From IMG/VR virus record IMGVR_UViG_3300034198_020104, positions 1-26,362 of that record: DNA of 26,362 nt; one strand, given 5' to 3'. The notes under the pieces were generated by a model. That model did no database searches. It had not been told where the DNA came from and was given only the letters and a program-made list of their open reading frames with translations. Position numbers and translations under genes: made by a program. Below are positions 7,380 through 14,816 of the stretch, piece by piece. Every line of letters begins with the position of its first letter. Within the stretch, counting starts at the first letter, position 1. Source of the stretch: a virus.

Positions 7380-7826
7380 ATGGCAAAGAAAGAATATCAA
7401 TCAGTCGGAATTATAATGGTTGCTAAAGACACAAACAGGTTTTTTATGTTACACCGTGTAAATTACCCAATCACTTGGTCCGCATTAGCGGGTGGTATGG
7501 AAGGTAACGAAGACCCAATAGAAACCGTTAAAAGAGAGATAAAAGAAGAAATAGGTTTAAATCCTAACTTGGTTAAAGATATCCGAGTAGTAGGTACTTC
7601 TAATGCTATGGGACATACCCATTATGTTATGGTAGGTTTTGTAGACACAGAATTTAAAGTACCTAAATTACAAAAAAATGAGAACGATGATTATGGCTGG
7701 TTTACGGAAAAAAGTTTACCGTCACCCTTACATCCTGGTTTTAGAAAGTCTTTAGAAATGATTAAACCTTTATTAGATTTAAGAGAAAATTTAAAAATAG
7801 AACTTAAAAAATTATTAGATGAATAG
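7380..7826 (+). CDS. Nudix hydrolase
   Basis: A 148-residue Nudix protein. The Nudix box is complete: GGMEGNE followed by seven residues and REIKEEIGL (about residues 38-60), matching G-x5-E-x7-REUxEExGU, so the Mg-binding glutamates are present. Known members cleave nucleoside diphosphate-X compounds (modified dNTPs, ADP-ribose, NAD, RNA caps). The substrate cannot be read from the box. It heads a tightly overlapping unit of four genes ending with RNase HII. Confidence 0.9.
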   Translation: MAKKEYQSVGIIMVAKDTNRFFMLHRVNYPITWSALAGGMEGNEDPIETVKREIKEEIGLNPNLVKDIRVVGTSNAMGHTHYVMVGFVDTEFKVPKLQKNENDDYGWFTEKSLPSPLHPGFRKSLEMIKPLLDLRENLKIELKKLLDE

Positions 7827-8016
7827 GAATTTAATTAAAGACGAGGAACGTAAAATACGACAAGATATGGTCGCAACAGAAATTAAAAAAGAAAATTTTA
7901 TCAGAGATATTTTAGATAAAGGTTTAGGCGAAGAAATTTTAACGGAACCAAATACTGTACATGTTGAAAAAAAGATAAGTTTTTTTGATAAATTAAAATT
8001 AATGTTTTTAAAATGA
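7819..8016 (+). CDS. small charged hypothetical protein
   Basis: A 65-residue helical, highly charged protein (RNLIKDEERKIRQDMVATEI) ending in a hydrophobic-basic tail (FFDKLKLMFLK) that could touch a membrane or a partner. It overlaps the Nudix gene by 8 nt and the next gene by 4 nt. No family recognised. Confidence 0.65.
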   Translation: MNRNLIKDEERKIRQDMVATEIKKENFIRDILDKGLGEEILTEPNTVHVEKKISFFDKLKLMFLK

Positions 8017-8264
8017 GTAATACTGTAATAAATAAAATAACAACTTTAAAAGAGTTTGTTGATTTTGCCTTTTCTCTCAAAGAAATGGAAGAAGTTAAAA
8101 AAGGTTTCCCAATACCGACTACAATTATTTTTACTTTAGAAAAAATAAATCACGAAAACTTACAAAAAGAAATCATAAAAGAAAAAAAGTTAACAACTAT
8201 AGAGTTAGTTGATGAATTCGAACTTAATTTGTATGGTATTAATTTTAAATTTTTATCCAAATGA
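8013..8264 (+). CDS. small hypothetical protein
   Basis: An 83-residue alpha/beta protein (TTLKEFVDFAFSLKEMEEVK, then FPIPTTIIFTLEKI). It is ATGA-coupled on both sides to its neighbours. No family recognised. Its place directly before RNase HII in a coupled unit suggests shared expression, not necessarily shared function. Confidence 0.65.
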   Translation: MSNTVINKITTLKEFVDFAFSLKEMEEVKKGFPIPTTIIFTLEKINHENLQKEIIKEKKLTTIELVDEFELNLYGINFKFLSK

Positions 8265-8842
8265 ATTTAAGACCTTACCTTGACGCAAACAATATCGAAG
8301 TAGGTATCGATGAAGCTGGTCGTGGATGTCTTGCAGGACCCGTTGTTTCTGCAGCTGTAATACTACCTAAAGACTTTGACCACCCAATTGTAAGAGACTC
8401 TAAGAAACTATCTGAAAAGAAGAGAAAAGAGGCTTATAAAATAATAGTTGAGAATGCTTTGAACTATTCGGTTTCTTTAGTTTTACCTGAAACAATTGAT
8501 AAGCTTAATATTCTACAGGCAACCATGTTATCTATGCATAATTGTTTGGATTATATGGAAGGTTTTAACCATATACTAGTAGACGGTAATTATTTTAACA
8601 AATATAAAGATATTCCACACACTTGTGTAATCAAAGGGGATAACACTTATTATTCAATAGCTGCAGCGTCTATTTTAGCTAAGGTTTCAAGAGATGAGTA
8701 TATGAAACAATTACATAACGAATTCCCAAAATATAAATGGGAAAGTAATAAAGGTTATGGTTCAGAAGAACATATTAATATGATTAAAGAAATCGGCATA
8801 ACCGAACATCATCGTAAATCATTTTTAAAGAATATCATTTAG
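8261..8842 (+). CDS. rnhB: ribonuclease HII
   Basis: 193 residues, the normal length for RNase HII (E. coli 198). The motif VGIDEAGRGCLAGP carries catalytic Asp17 and Glu18; VDGN gives Asp108; KGD gives Asp127; the SIAAASILAKVSRDEY and HHRKSF family motifs are also present. The enzyme cuts RNA in RNA-DNA hybrids and single ribonucleotides in duplex DNA, and can remove primers during phage replication. It is the last gene of the coupled unit 7380-8842. All catalytic residues are intact, so it should be active. Confidence 0.95.
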   Translation: MNLRPYLDANNIEVGIDEAGRGCLAGPVVSAAVILPKDFDHPIVRDSKKLSEKKRKEAYKIIVENALNYSVSLVLPETIDKLNILQATMLSMHNCLDYMEGFNHILVDGNYFNKYKDIPHTCVIKGDNTYYSIAAASILAKVSRDEYMKQLHNEFPKYKWESNKGYGSEEHINMIKEIGITEHHRKSFLKNII

Positions 8843-8872
8843 TACTAAATTTATTTTTAATACCATTAACGT

Positions 8873-9316
8873 ATGGAGATACCAAAAGAAGTGTTAGATG
8901 ATATCATAGAATTTACCAATAGAAACTTTGAAAACTATGAAAGAGAACAATATCTTTCCGACAAAGAATTAGTGGAGTTAACAAATGAATTGTATGACAA
9001 TCAAAAAAAAGTTACCGTATTACAGAACCAATACGAAATTAAAGAAAAAGTTTTAAAATCTGAAAAACCATGGGTTTATCATACGTCTTTAAACATGAAT
9101 TGGGTTTTATTTTTCACATCTTCTTATCGTAAATTGTACCCATATTTGTGTGATGAAGAAAGAAATGAAACAAAACCTATTATAAAAAAAGTTAGACTTT
9201 TAAGAAAAGTTTTTAATCACGTTGACGGTATAGTCGAAGATGGGGATTTTGTTTATTTAATTAAAGATGACGTTAATTTAATCCAAACGGGGCTTAAAAA
9301 ATTTACCTTGAGTTAG
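8873..9316 (+). CDS. hypothetical protein
   Basis: 147 residues with an acidic helical N-terminus (EVLDDIIEFTNRNFENYERE), a heptad-like stretch (residues 40-65) and an aromatic middle (WVYHTSLNMNWVLFFTSSYR). No family recognised. Its 3' end overlaps the convergent - strand gene by 14 nt, with no terminator visible between them, so the two transcripts must be antisense at their ends. Confidence 0.7.
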   Translation: MEIPKEVLDDIIEFTNRNFENYEREQYLSDKELVELTNELYDNQKKVTVLQNQYEIKEKVLKSEKPWVYHTSLNMNWVLFFTSSYRKLYPYLCDEERNETKPIIKKVRLLRKVFNHVDGIVEDGDFVYLIKDDVNLIQTGLKKFTLS

Positions 9317-9944
9317 AACGATAAAGTCTATTGTAACCCACACCCGTTCTATCATGAATCTTTTTGTACCAAGGTTTACGATTTTCTTTTGGTATTGACC
9401 CAAAAAACAATATGTCACTTATTTTATTATCAAAACAATAAGTCCTTATCCTATTATAAAGTCTTACAGTTTCATCAATATCTTTACAGGTTATCAAATA
9501 AAGTTCTAACCCTTCAACAACAATTTTGTTGTTTATCATTAAAAGTTGTTTAGGACTTTTTTTGTTTTTATTAGGTAAAACAACATACTCAACAATTTCT
9601 TTAGCAGTTAGTTTACGATTAGCACCTGAAACATTAAAAGTTTCTTCAATTAAATATGGAGCGGTATCAACTATAATCCAATTTTCATCATCCACAGTTT
9701 CCTCAACAAATTTACCCAATTCGTTTTTAATGATTCTATTAACATCTTCTTCTTCTCTTTTTTTCAAAAGAAGTATTTCGTAATTAACATCCACCAAAAT
9801 TTTATCTCTATAGATTTTAGTCTTTGGGAAAAATATAACTTGAGATTTTAATTTTTCAAACCTATAATTAACATCGTGTTCCCTACTATAAGAGTGGAGA
9901 ACTTTAATTTTTTTACGATTTTCTGTTAAAACTATCTGATACAT
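9303..9944 (-). CDS. hypothetical protein, alpha/beta
   Basis: 213 residues starting MYQIVLTENRKKIKVLHSYS. A longer frame would need a GTG at 9968 and would place the AT-motif inside the gene; the ATG at 9944 has the motif at the usual distance, so I prefer it. Visible blocks include ENWIIVDTAPYLIEETFNVSG and a basic C-terminus (KPWYKKIHDRTG). No known family. It is divergent from dnaJ and convergent with the 8873 gene. Confidence 0.65.
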   Translation of the reverse strand: MYQIVLTENRKKIKVLHSYSREHDVNYRFEKLKSQVIFFPKTKIYRDKILVDVNYEILLLKKREEEDVNRIIKNELGKFVEETVDDENWIIVDTAPYLIEETFNVSGANRKLTAKEIVEYVVLPNKNKKSPKQLLMINNKIVVEGLELYLITCKDIDETVRLYNRIRTYCFDNKISDILFFGSIPKENRKPWYKKIHDRTGVGYNRLYRSNSR

Positions 9945-9950
9945 ATAATA

Positions 9951-9959
9951 TATAAATAT
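9951..9959 (-). promoter_or_regulatory. AT-motif upstream of the 9944 gene
   Basis: On the - strand this reads ATATTTATA, 6-14 nt upstream of the ATG at 9944. Confidence 0.35.
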
Positions 9960-10039
9960 GTTCCACACAAATTAAATTGGACCACTATAAAAAAATAATG
10001 GATTATGTTGATGAGATTAATAGAATCACAAATAAAAAT

Positions 10040-10987
10040 ATGAGTAAATATCACGATATATTAGGTGTACAGCCTACCGCTACCGAAGAGGAAATAAAAA
10101 AAGCTTATCGTAAGAAAGCTATGGAAAGTCATCCTGATAAGGGTGGGGATGCAGAAGAATTTAAAAAGGTTTTAGATGCTTACGAAATTTTAACAGGTAA
10201 AAAACAAGAACCAAGACCTGAACCACAACCAAATCCATTTGGTGGTAATCCTTTTGGTAGAAGAAATGGCTTTAGAATGAAAGCTAGACCTTTGAACATA
10301 GAAATTGAATTAACTGTTGAAGAAGTATTTTATGGGTGTGTTAAAAAAGTTAATTTTTTTGTAGACAGGTCTTGTAGAAGTTGTGGCGGTAGTGGTGGTA
10401 TTAAATTTAGTAGTTGTAGTTCTTGTGGTGGTCGAGGTATGCATATACAAAATATGCAAGGAATGCAAACATTTATGATGTGTAATATATGTGGTGGTAG
10501 TGGACAAGTTAGAACTGAAAATTGTAATACATGTCAAGGAATTGGTGCTAAAAAAGAAATTGAGACGGTAGACATACGAATCCCAAAAGGAACTACAGAA
10601 GGTTCCAAAATGGTGGTTACAAACGCAGGAAACGATGTTGTAGGTGCTGATAGAGGTGATGTTTTTCTAACAATTAGAGTTAAGTCACACCCAAAATATG
10701 AATTAAACGGTTTAAACATAAATCAAATAGAGGAACTCTCTTTTGTTGACATGGTACTAGGTAAAGAAGTTGAGATAGAAACTTTGAGTGGTAAGTTTAA
10801 AATAACCGTACCTAATTATTGTGAATCTAATAAAATGTTTCGACTAAGAGGCCAAGGTATAAAAGATGAAGATACTGGTGTTATAGGTGATTTATATGTT
10901 AAATTAGTACCTAAAGTACCTAGACAAGTTACCGAAGAAGAAAAGGAATTATTACTAAAACTTAAAGAAACAACTAACTTTTCTTGA
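10040..10987 (+). CDS. dnaJ: DnaJ (Hsp40) co-chaperone
   Basis: 315 residues from the ATG that gives the standard N-terminus MSKYHDILGV. J domain: residues 1-65 with HPD at 31-33. A short Gly/Phe/Pro linker (NPFGGNPFGRRNGF) follows. The zinc region with four CxxC repeats (CRSCGGSG, CSSCGGRG, CNICGGSG, CNTCQGIG) spans about 112-169, then the two substrate-binding barrels. DnaJ stimulates host DnaK and can assist phage protein folding. An in-frame ATG at 9998 would add 14 residues and cannot be excluded. The gene is full-length apart from a shortened C-terminal dimer region. Confidence 0.92.
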   Translation: MSKYHDILGVQPTATEEEIKKAYRKKAMESHPDKGGDAEEFKKVLDAYEILTGKKQEPRPEPQPNPFGGNPFGRRNGFRMKARPLNIEIELTVEEVFYGCVKKVNFFVDRSCRSCGGSGGIKFSSCSSCGGRGMHIQNMQGMQTFMMCNICGGSGQVRTENCNTCQGIGAKKEIETVDIRIPKGTTEGSKMVVTNAGNDVVGADRGDVFLTIRVKSHPKYELNGLNINQIEELSFVDMVLGKEVEIETLSGKFKITVPNYCESNKMFRLRGQGIKDEDTGVIGDLYVKLVPKVPRQVTEEEKELLLKLKETTNFS

Positions 10988-10996
10988 TATTTATAA
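10986..10996 (+). promoter_or_regulatory. AT-motif upstream of the metallopeptidase-like gene
   Basis: GATATTTATAA overlaps the dnaJ stop codon and lies 3 nt before the ATG at 11000. Confidence 0.35.
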
Positions 10997-10999
10997 TTG

Positions 11000-12226
11000 A
11001 TGAAAAAACAACAATTATTAAATGAAATCATGGGCGTACCAAAATCAGTGGATTTTTGGGTTGATTATTTTTCTTTAATTCTTTCTGGTATGGCAAAAGG
11101 TATCGTCAATCAAGACGAAATAGAAGAAAAAGACATGGCCTACCCAACTGAAGATGGTGAAGAAGTTGAAGGTAAAATTTACAGAGGTGCGACCAAAATG
11201 ACAGGCAAAGAATTCACCGATTGGGTTGTAAAATTAGGTGGGTATTCCGACTTAAAAGGTTTGATAAAAGATCCAAAATTTAAACAATTTCCTTTATATA
11301 ACCCAAAGGTAAAATTAGTACTAATGTTCTTCCCTAAAGAAGTTTTAGATAATGAAATAAAAAGTAGAACTGACGTACCTGATTTTGTTGAAGCTCACCA
11401 CGCTTTTGATATTTCAAAAAAGGCTATATCTAAATTAGGTCCTAATGAAATTTTTATAAACCAAGAGTTTGGGTTTACAGTTTATTTAACGCAAGACCAA
11501 TTAGATAATTTAGACCTTGAGGCATTCAAAAAAAGAATAAGACCAACAATAAGTCATGAATTAACTCATGCTTACGAGAATTATAATAGAATGAAAACAT
11601 CGGGTGATCCTTATCAAGGACGGGAAACAATGTTAAATGCGGCGGTCAAACTAATGGATGACAGCAAATACCCTCAATGGCGTGATTTCTTACATTTAAT
11701 TTATTTACACCTTGGATTTGAGATTAACGCTAGAATAACACAGTTTTATTATAGTATTAAAGACGAGGATATTACAACATCGGAACAGTTTATGAATATT
11801 CTTAAAAAATCTAGTGCTTGGAGAGAAGTCCAAATGTTAGAAAGTTTTAACGCTGACGAATTTATTAAAAGTTTTGGAATTAGAGGTTTAGATTTTTTTG
11901 AAATGATGGACGATATTGGTAAACAAATTGAAAGAACTCAACAAGGATTACCTTCAATCAAATCAACAAAATCACCTGAAGAAGGAATGAAACATTTAAT
12001 TAAAGGGTGGAATAGTGTTTTACAAATGTTAAATCAACAACTAATCCAAAGTGGTGTTTATAAAGGTAAATTGATGGATTTGGTTCCACAAAAAGCGATG
12101 AAAGACCCGTATGAGTTTTTTAAATTCTTTGAGAAAAGATTTCACAAAAAAGCTGACGGATTTAAAAGAAAATTATATAGAATATCAACTTTAGTTTTAG
12201 ATAAGAGTTTAATGGGTGAACAATAA
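11000..12226 (+). CDS. HExxH metallopeptidase-like protein
   Basis: 408 residues. HELTH at 186-190 (ISHELTHAYENYNRM) is the zinc-binding HExxH motif in its normal helical setting. A plausible third ligand lies in the helix with HLGFEINARI (about residues 237-246), as in gluzincins where Glu follows. There is no signal peptide, so it acts in the cytoplasm or in the virion. I chose the ATG at 11000 rather than the preceding in-frame TTG. It could be a structural-protein or host-protein protease, but the fold is not identified beyond the motif. It is 5 nt upstream of the exported-protein genes. Confidence 0.75.
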   Translation: MKKQQLLNEIMGVPKSVDFWVDYFSLILSGMAKGIVNQDEIEEKDMAYPTEDGEEVEGKIYRGATKMTGKEFTDWVVKLGGYSDLKGLIKDPKFKQFPLYNPKVKLVLMFFPKEVLDNEIKSRTDVPDFVEAHHAFDISKKAISKLGPNEIFINQEFGFTVYLTQDQLDNLDLEAFKKRIRPTISHELTHAYENYNRMKTSGDPYQGRETMLNAAVKLMDDSKYPQWRDFLHLIYLHLGFEINARITQFYYSIKDEDITTSEQFMNILKKSSAWREVQMLESFNADEFIKSFGIRGLDFFEMMDDIGKQIERTQQGLPSIKSTKSPEEGMKHLIKGWNSVLQMLNQQLIQSGVYKGKLMDLVPQKAMKDPYEFFKFFEKRFHKKADGFKRKLYRISTLVLDKSLMGEQ

Positions 12227-12231
12227 ATCAC

Positions 12232-12840
12232 ATGAAATATTTAAAAAATTTAACATTTTTAATTCTATTACTAATTTCAGTAAAAACCAATGCTCAATGT
12301 ACTGGTAGTACCTCTTTTAATTTAACACCTTTACCCCCTCCTGGTGGCTACACCCCAGGTACTATGGTTACTGTTTGTTTTACTATGAATGGTTATACTC
12401 AGACCGGTTCTAACTGGTTTGAAGGTTTTGATATTAATTTAGGTCCTGGTTGGACCGGCTTAACACCTATATCAGCCCCTGCAAATTGTGGAGGTAGTTC
12501 TACAGGTGGTCAGTGGATTTGGATGAATTCCGTTACAAGTGTTGCAACACCTGTTGTAACAGTAGGTCCTGGGTATTTTTTTGATTTAAACAACGATGGT
12601 AATGCTGGAAACGATTTTGGAGATAATAATACTTCTAGTTGTTCTTGGACTATGTGTTTTAGGGTTACAGTAGCCAATTCATGTTTACCACAAAATTTAT
12701 TAATACAAGTTACACCGGGGTCAGATGGTGTATGGGGTAGTTATACAAGTACTGCCTGTGATGTCACCACACCAATCAATGTTTACAATGGGAATAGCAA
12801 CCCAACACCAATAACAATAGGACCAATAAGTCATAATTAA
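12232..12840 (+). CDS. exported Cys-rich beta protein
   Basis: 202 residues. A clear Sec signal peptide (MKYLKNLTFLILLLISVKTNAQ, cleavage likely after NA before Q) precedes a Cys-rich, Gly/Thr/Pro-rich beta domain with an FDLNNDGNAGNDFGDNN segment that looks calcium-binding. It ends in IGPISHN, which resembles the end of the next gene product (LSPIQHN). It has no T9SS sorting domain of its own. It is the first of three exported-protein genes in a row. Codon use is typical of these secreted host-like genes. Function unknown; a surface or matrix protein is inferred. Confidence 0.75.
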   Translation: MKYLKNLTFLILLLISVKTNAQCTGSTSFNLTPLPPPGGYTPGTMVTVCFTMNGYTQTGSNWFEGFDINLGPGWTGLTPISAPANCGGSSTGGQWIWMNSVTSVATPVVTVGPGYFFDLNNDGNAGNDFGDNNTSSCSWTMCFRVTVANSCLPQNLLIQVTPGSDGVWGSYTSTACDVTTPINVYNGNSNPTPITIGPISHN

Positions 12841-12852
12841 AAAAAAAGAAAA

Positions 12853-13422
12853 ATGAAAAAATTACTTACTATTTTGTTTATGTTTTTAGCAACACTTTCG
12901 TTTGCACAATTGACAACCACAAACCCCGATACCGTTTGTTATAACGCGACAGGTTCAATTTATCAGGTACCTTCTTTAGGTCCAGGTCATACTTATACAT
13001 GGACTGTTTCAGCTCCTGGTACTATAACTTCAGGTGTTGGCACAAATTCTATCACTGTTAATTGGAATACCCTTCCTCCTGGTTTAAACACAAACGCTGT
13101 AACTGTTTACGCGACAAATACTGCATCAGGATGTCAAAGCACACCAATAACATTAAATGTTTTTGTATTACAAATAGTGCCGACAATAACAGCAATAGGT
13201 CCTTTTTGTGCTGGTGCTCCATGTGTTAATTTAGTGGGTACACCGGCAGGTGGTACATGGTCAGGGACAGGAGTTGTCGGAAATCAATTTTGTCCTACAA
13301 CAAGTGGAACGGGTACTTTTAATATTACGTATACCATAACACAAAACGGCTGTACTTTTACAACGACCACAACGGTAACAGTAAGTCCAGCACCTGTATT
13401 AAGTCCAATCCAACACAACTAA
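12853..13422 (+). CDS. exported PKD/Ig-like protein
   Basis: 189 residues with signal peptide MKKLLTILFMFLATLSFAQ (residues 1-19). Two Ig/PKD-like domains follow: one with YTWTVSAPGTITSGVGTNSI (about 47-66) and one with GGTWSGTGVVGNQFCPTTSG (about 133-152), forms common in Bacteroidota extracellular proteins. It ends in LSPIQHN. The stop overlaps the next start (TAATG), tying it to the T9SS-sorted protein that follows. Likely exported to periplasm or surface; partner or ligand unknown. Confidence 0.8.
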   Translation: MKKLLTILFMFLATLSFAQLTTTNPDTVCYNATGSIYQVPSLGPGHTYTWTVSAPGTITSGVGTNSITVNWNTLPPGLNTNAVTVYATNTASGCQSTPITLNVFVLQIVPTITAIGPFCAGAPCVNLVGTPAGGTWSGTGVVGNQFCPTTSGTGTFNITYTITQNGCTFTTTTTVTVSPAPVLSPIQHN

Positions 13423-13973
13423 TGAAAAATTTATTTACGTTAGTATTTTTAATACTGGGTATAAACCTTAATGCTCAACAAATAGTTGAATTATGCCCTG
13501 AAACAACTACAACATTTACCTATAGTTCAAATGCTGGAGTAAATGGTATATATACTTGGACCGTTGGGCCTGATACTTTTGTTGGCAATCCTCTTACTTA
13601 CACATGGACCGAAGAAGGTCAATATAATATAAATTTATATTTTATTTCCGACCTTGGTTGTACCGATACAATATCTTATAATGTTTTAGTAATACCGTGT
13701 CAAGATACCTATGTTTATGTACCTAATTCTTTTACACCAAACGACGATGGATTAAATGATGTTTTTAACTTATATGGTTATAATTTTAGTAACCCAGAAA
13801 TTTTTATTTATAATCGTTGGGGTGAATTAATTTATAATTCCAAAAATCTCGGGTGGGATGGTACTTATAAAGGTAACCAATGTAAACAAGACGTTTACGT
13901 TTATATTGTTAGATGGGTTGACACTCGTGGTAAATTAAAACAGGTTGTTGGTCATTTAACACTTTTAAGATAA
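13422..13973 (+). CDS. exported protein with T9SS type B sorting domain (CHU_C/gliding-motility C-terminal domain)
   Basis: 183 residues. Signal peptide (MKNLFTLVFLILGINLNAQ), one PKD-like domain (GIYTWTVGPDTFVGN, then EGQYNINLYFISDLGC), and residues 100-183 form the gliding-motility-associated C-terminal domain: VPNSFTPNDDGLNDVF opening, IYNRWGELIY, WDGTYKG, VYVYIVRW and a terminal GHLTLLR. In Bacteroidota this domain directs secretion across the outer membrane by the type IX system. Finding it in a phage-like context implies use of the host T9SS during infection. Coupled by TAATG to the gene before. Confidence 0.9.
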   Translation: MKNLFTLVFLILGINLNAQQIVELCPETTTTFTYSSNAGVNGIYTWTVGPDTFVGNPLTYTWTEEGQYNINLYFISDLGCTDTISYNVLVIPCQDTYVYVPNSFTPNDDGLNDVFNLYGYNFSNPEIFIYNRWGELIYNSKNLGWDGTYKGNQCKQDVYVYIVRWVDTRGKLKQVVGHLTLLR

Positions 13974-13986
13974 TTTTTAAAAAATA

Positions 13987-14017
13987 TTGACATATAAGTT
14001 AAATTTTTATACTTTTG
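13987..14017 (+). promoter_or_regulatory. Bacteroidota sigma-A type promoter of the small RNA
   Basis: TTG (13987-13989), 20 nt, TACTTTTG (14010-14017), matching the -33 TTG and -7 TAnnTTTG consensus of Bacteroidota. No ORF follows before the terminator at 14157. Confidence 0.7.
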
Positions 14018-14022
14018 TACAT

Positions 14023-14187
14023 ATTTAATAATTACAAACAACAAATATTCTCGTAACTATGACATTCAGGTTTTTCGAAATAAGAGAAAGAAGAGAATCG
14101 ACTAAAAGTCGGACTGAGTGTCGCGTGTAGTTATGTCCCATATACATACAATCCTCAAAATCCGACCATAAAAAAGTTGGATTTTTT
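14023..14187 (+). ncRNA. structured small RNA of unknown class
   Basis: About 165 nt between a host-type promoter and an intrinsic terminator with no convincing ORF. Pairing seen by eye: CGTAACTA with TAGTTATG as an outer stem, GACATTC with GAGTGTC inside it, and a CGACT-AAA-AGTCG hairpin within. ATTCTC at the 5' side could pair with GAGAAT inside the stem, making a pseudoknot. The next gene is tRNA-Glu. It could be a regulatory or 6S-like RNA, but I cannot place it in a known family. The 5' end is predicted from the promoter. Confidence 0.6.
14157..14187 (+). terminator. intrinsic terminator of the small RNA
   Basis: AAAATCCGAC (14157-14166) pairs with GTTGGATTTT (14176-14185; one G-T pair), followed by T. 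Confidence 0.85.
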
Positions 14188-14211
14188 GTTTTTATATTAA
14201 AAAGTTTTTTG

Positions 14212-14219
14212 TATATTTG
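14212..14219 (+). promoter_or_regulatory. -7 element upstream of tRNA-Glu
   Basis: TATATTTG fits the Bacteroidota TAnnTTTG element and ends 13 nt before tRNA-Glu. A TTTG at 14185-14188 is 23 nt upstream, slightly far for a -33 element. Confidence 0.5.
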
Positions 14220-14232
14220 TATTGTTAAAAAC

Positions 14233-14306
14233 GCTCCGTTCGTCTAGCGGCCTAGGACATCTCCCTTTCACGGAGAAGATCAGGGGTTCAAATCCCCTAC
14301 GGAGTA
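14233..14306 (+). tRNA. tRNA-Glu (anticodon UUC)
   Basis: A full cloverleaf: acceptor GCTCCGT with ACGGAGT (first pair G-T), anticodon stem TCTCC/GGAGA enclosing loop CTTTCAC (anticodon TTC, reads GAA), T-arm GGGG-TTCAAAT-CCCC, discriminator A. CCA is not encoded, so the host enzyme must add it. GAA is frequent in the phage genes. Confidence 0.95.
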
Positions 14307-14320
14307 CTAAATTAATTAAT

Positions 14321-14653
14321 ATGAAAAAAATAATTACAATCCTAACATTTGGTTTGGTACTTGGTTCTTGTACAACAGACAAATATCTTTTGAGTGTTGA
14401 TGAGATGAAAGATTACTCTGTAAAGGGAGATACGATTTTTTATAAATCAACACCTATCGCGGTTTATACTCATTGGGAATATGAATTAAACCCTTCACAC
14501 GGAAAAAAGGCAAAAGCAATTATCGAGTTAAGTATTAAACATATAAACATCCCCCCAATGGCTGATGATTTGGTTAAATTTATACACACCAAACACCCAA
14601 AAACCAAAATTGAAATTGTTTCACCAAGAGAATTTAGAGACGCTAATCATTAA
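14321..14653 (+). CDS. small lipoprotein
   Basis: 110 residues from the ATG at 14321, the only start giving a signal sequence: MKKIITILTFGLVLGSC with lipobox LGSC and Cys17 as the lipidated residue. A longer frame would read through tRNA-Glu and is rejected. The mature part is beta/alpha with YKSTPIAVYTHWEYEL and a Lys-rich helix (GKKAKAIIELSIKHI). No family recognised. It lies in the RNA-rich interval between tRNA-Glu and the 78-nt element, probably co-transcribed with the tRNA. A periplasmic or outer-membrane anchor role is inferred; superinfection-exclusion lipoproteins are one class to test. Confidence 0.75.
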   Translation: MKKIITILTFGLVLGSCTTDKYLLSVDEMKDYSVKGDTIFYKSTPIAVYTHWEYELNPSHGKKAKAIIELSIKHINIPPMADDLVKFIHTKHPKTKIEIVSPREFRDANH

Positions 14654-14658
14654 TTAAC

Positions 14659-14736
14659 TGTAATATGTGGGGTCGGAAACGTACCCGAAAGGGGTCAGAT
14701 CGAGGGCTTAAAAATTCTAACCCACCTCTATTACAT
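14659..14736 (+). ncRNA. compact structured RNA element, not a tRNA
   Basis: A 78-nt segment closed by a perfect 7-bp stem (TGTAATA 14659-14665 with TATTACA 14729-14735), like an acceptor stem in length. Inside are GGGTCG-GAAA-CG(T)ACCC, a GNRA-capped hairpin, and an alternative ACCC-GAAAG-GGGT hairpin that uses the same ACCC; GTGGG can also pair with CCCAC. There is no T-loop or anticodon arm, so it is not a normal tRNA. It sits 6 nt before tRNA-Arg. It may be a known Flavobacteria RNA motif (Flavo-1 is one to test) or a processing signal; I cannot settle this by eye. Confidence 0.55.
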
Positions 14737-14741
14737 AATTT

Positions 14742-14816
14742 GGTCCCGTAGCTCAATTGGATAGCAGCAACAACCTTCTAAGTTGTAGGTTACAGGTTCG
14801 ACTCCTGTCGGGATCA
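14742..14816 (+). tRNA. tRNA-Arg (anticodon UCU)
   Basis: Acceptor GGTCCCG pairs with CGGGATC (one G-T), D-arm GCTCAATTGGATAGC, anticodon stem ACAAC/GTTGT with loop CTTCTAA (anticodon TCT, reads AGA), T-arm ACAGG-TTCGACT-CCTGT, discriminator A. CCA is not encoded. The next base is the end of the HNH gene on the opposite strand. Confidence 0.95.

Noticed and set aside
9526-9783. A plus-strand ORF inside the minus gene at 9303-9944
   Set aside because: No start context, Leu/Ser-rich shadow translation.
10310-10537. An antisense ORF rich in Thr/His opposite the DnaJ zinc region
   Set aside because: It is the shadow of the Cys/Gly codon repeats on the other strand.
14023-14187. A hammerhead ribozyme in the small RNA
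   Set aside because: The CTGATGA and GAAA core elements are not both present in the required order; only a partial CTGAG resemblance exists.
14222-14320. A long reading frame through tRNA-Glu as the start of the lipoprotein gene
   Set aside because: It translates a perfect tRNA; the ATG at 14321 gives a clean lipoprotein signal instead.
14659-14736. A third tRNA in the cluster
   Set aside because: Only the closing stem and length are tRNA-like; no T-loop, no anticodon arm on either strand.
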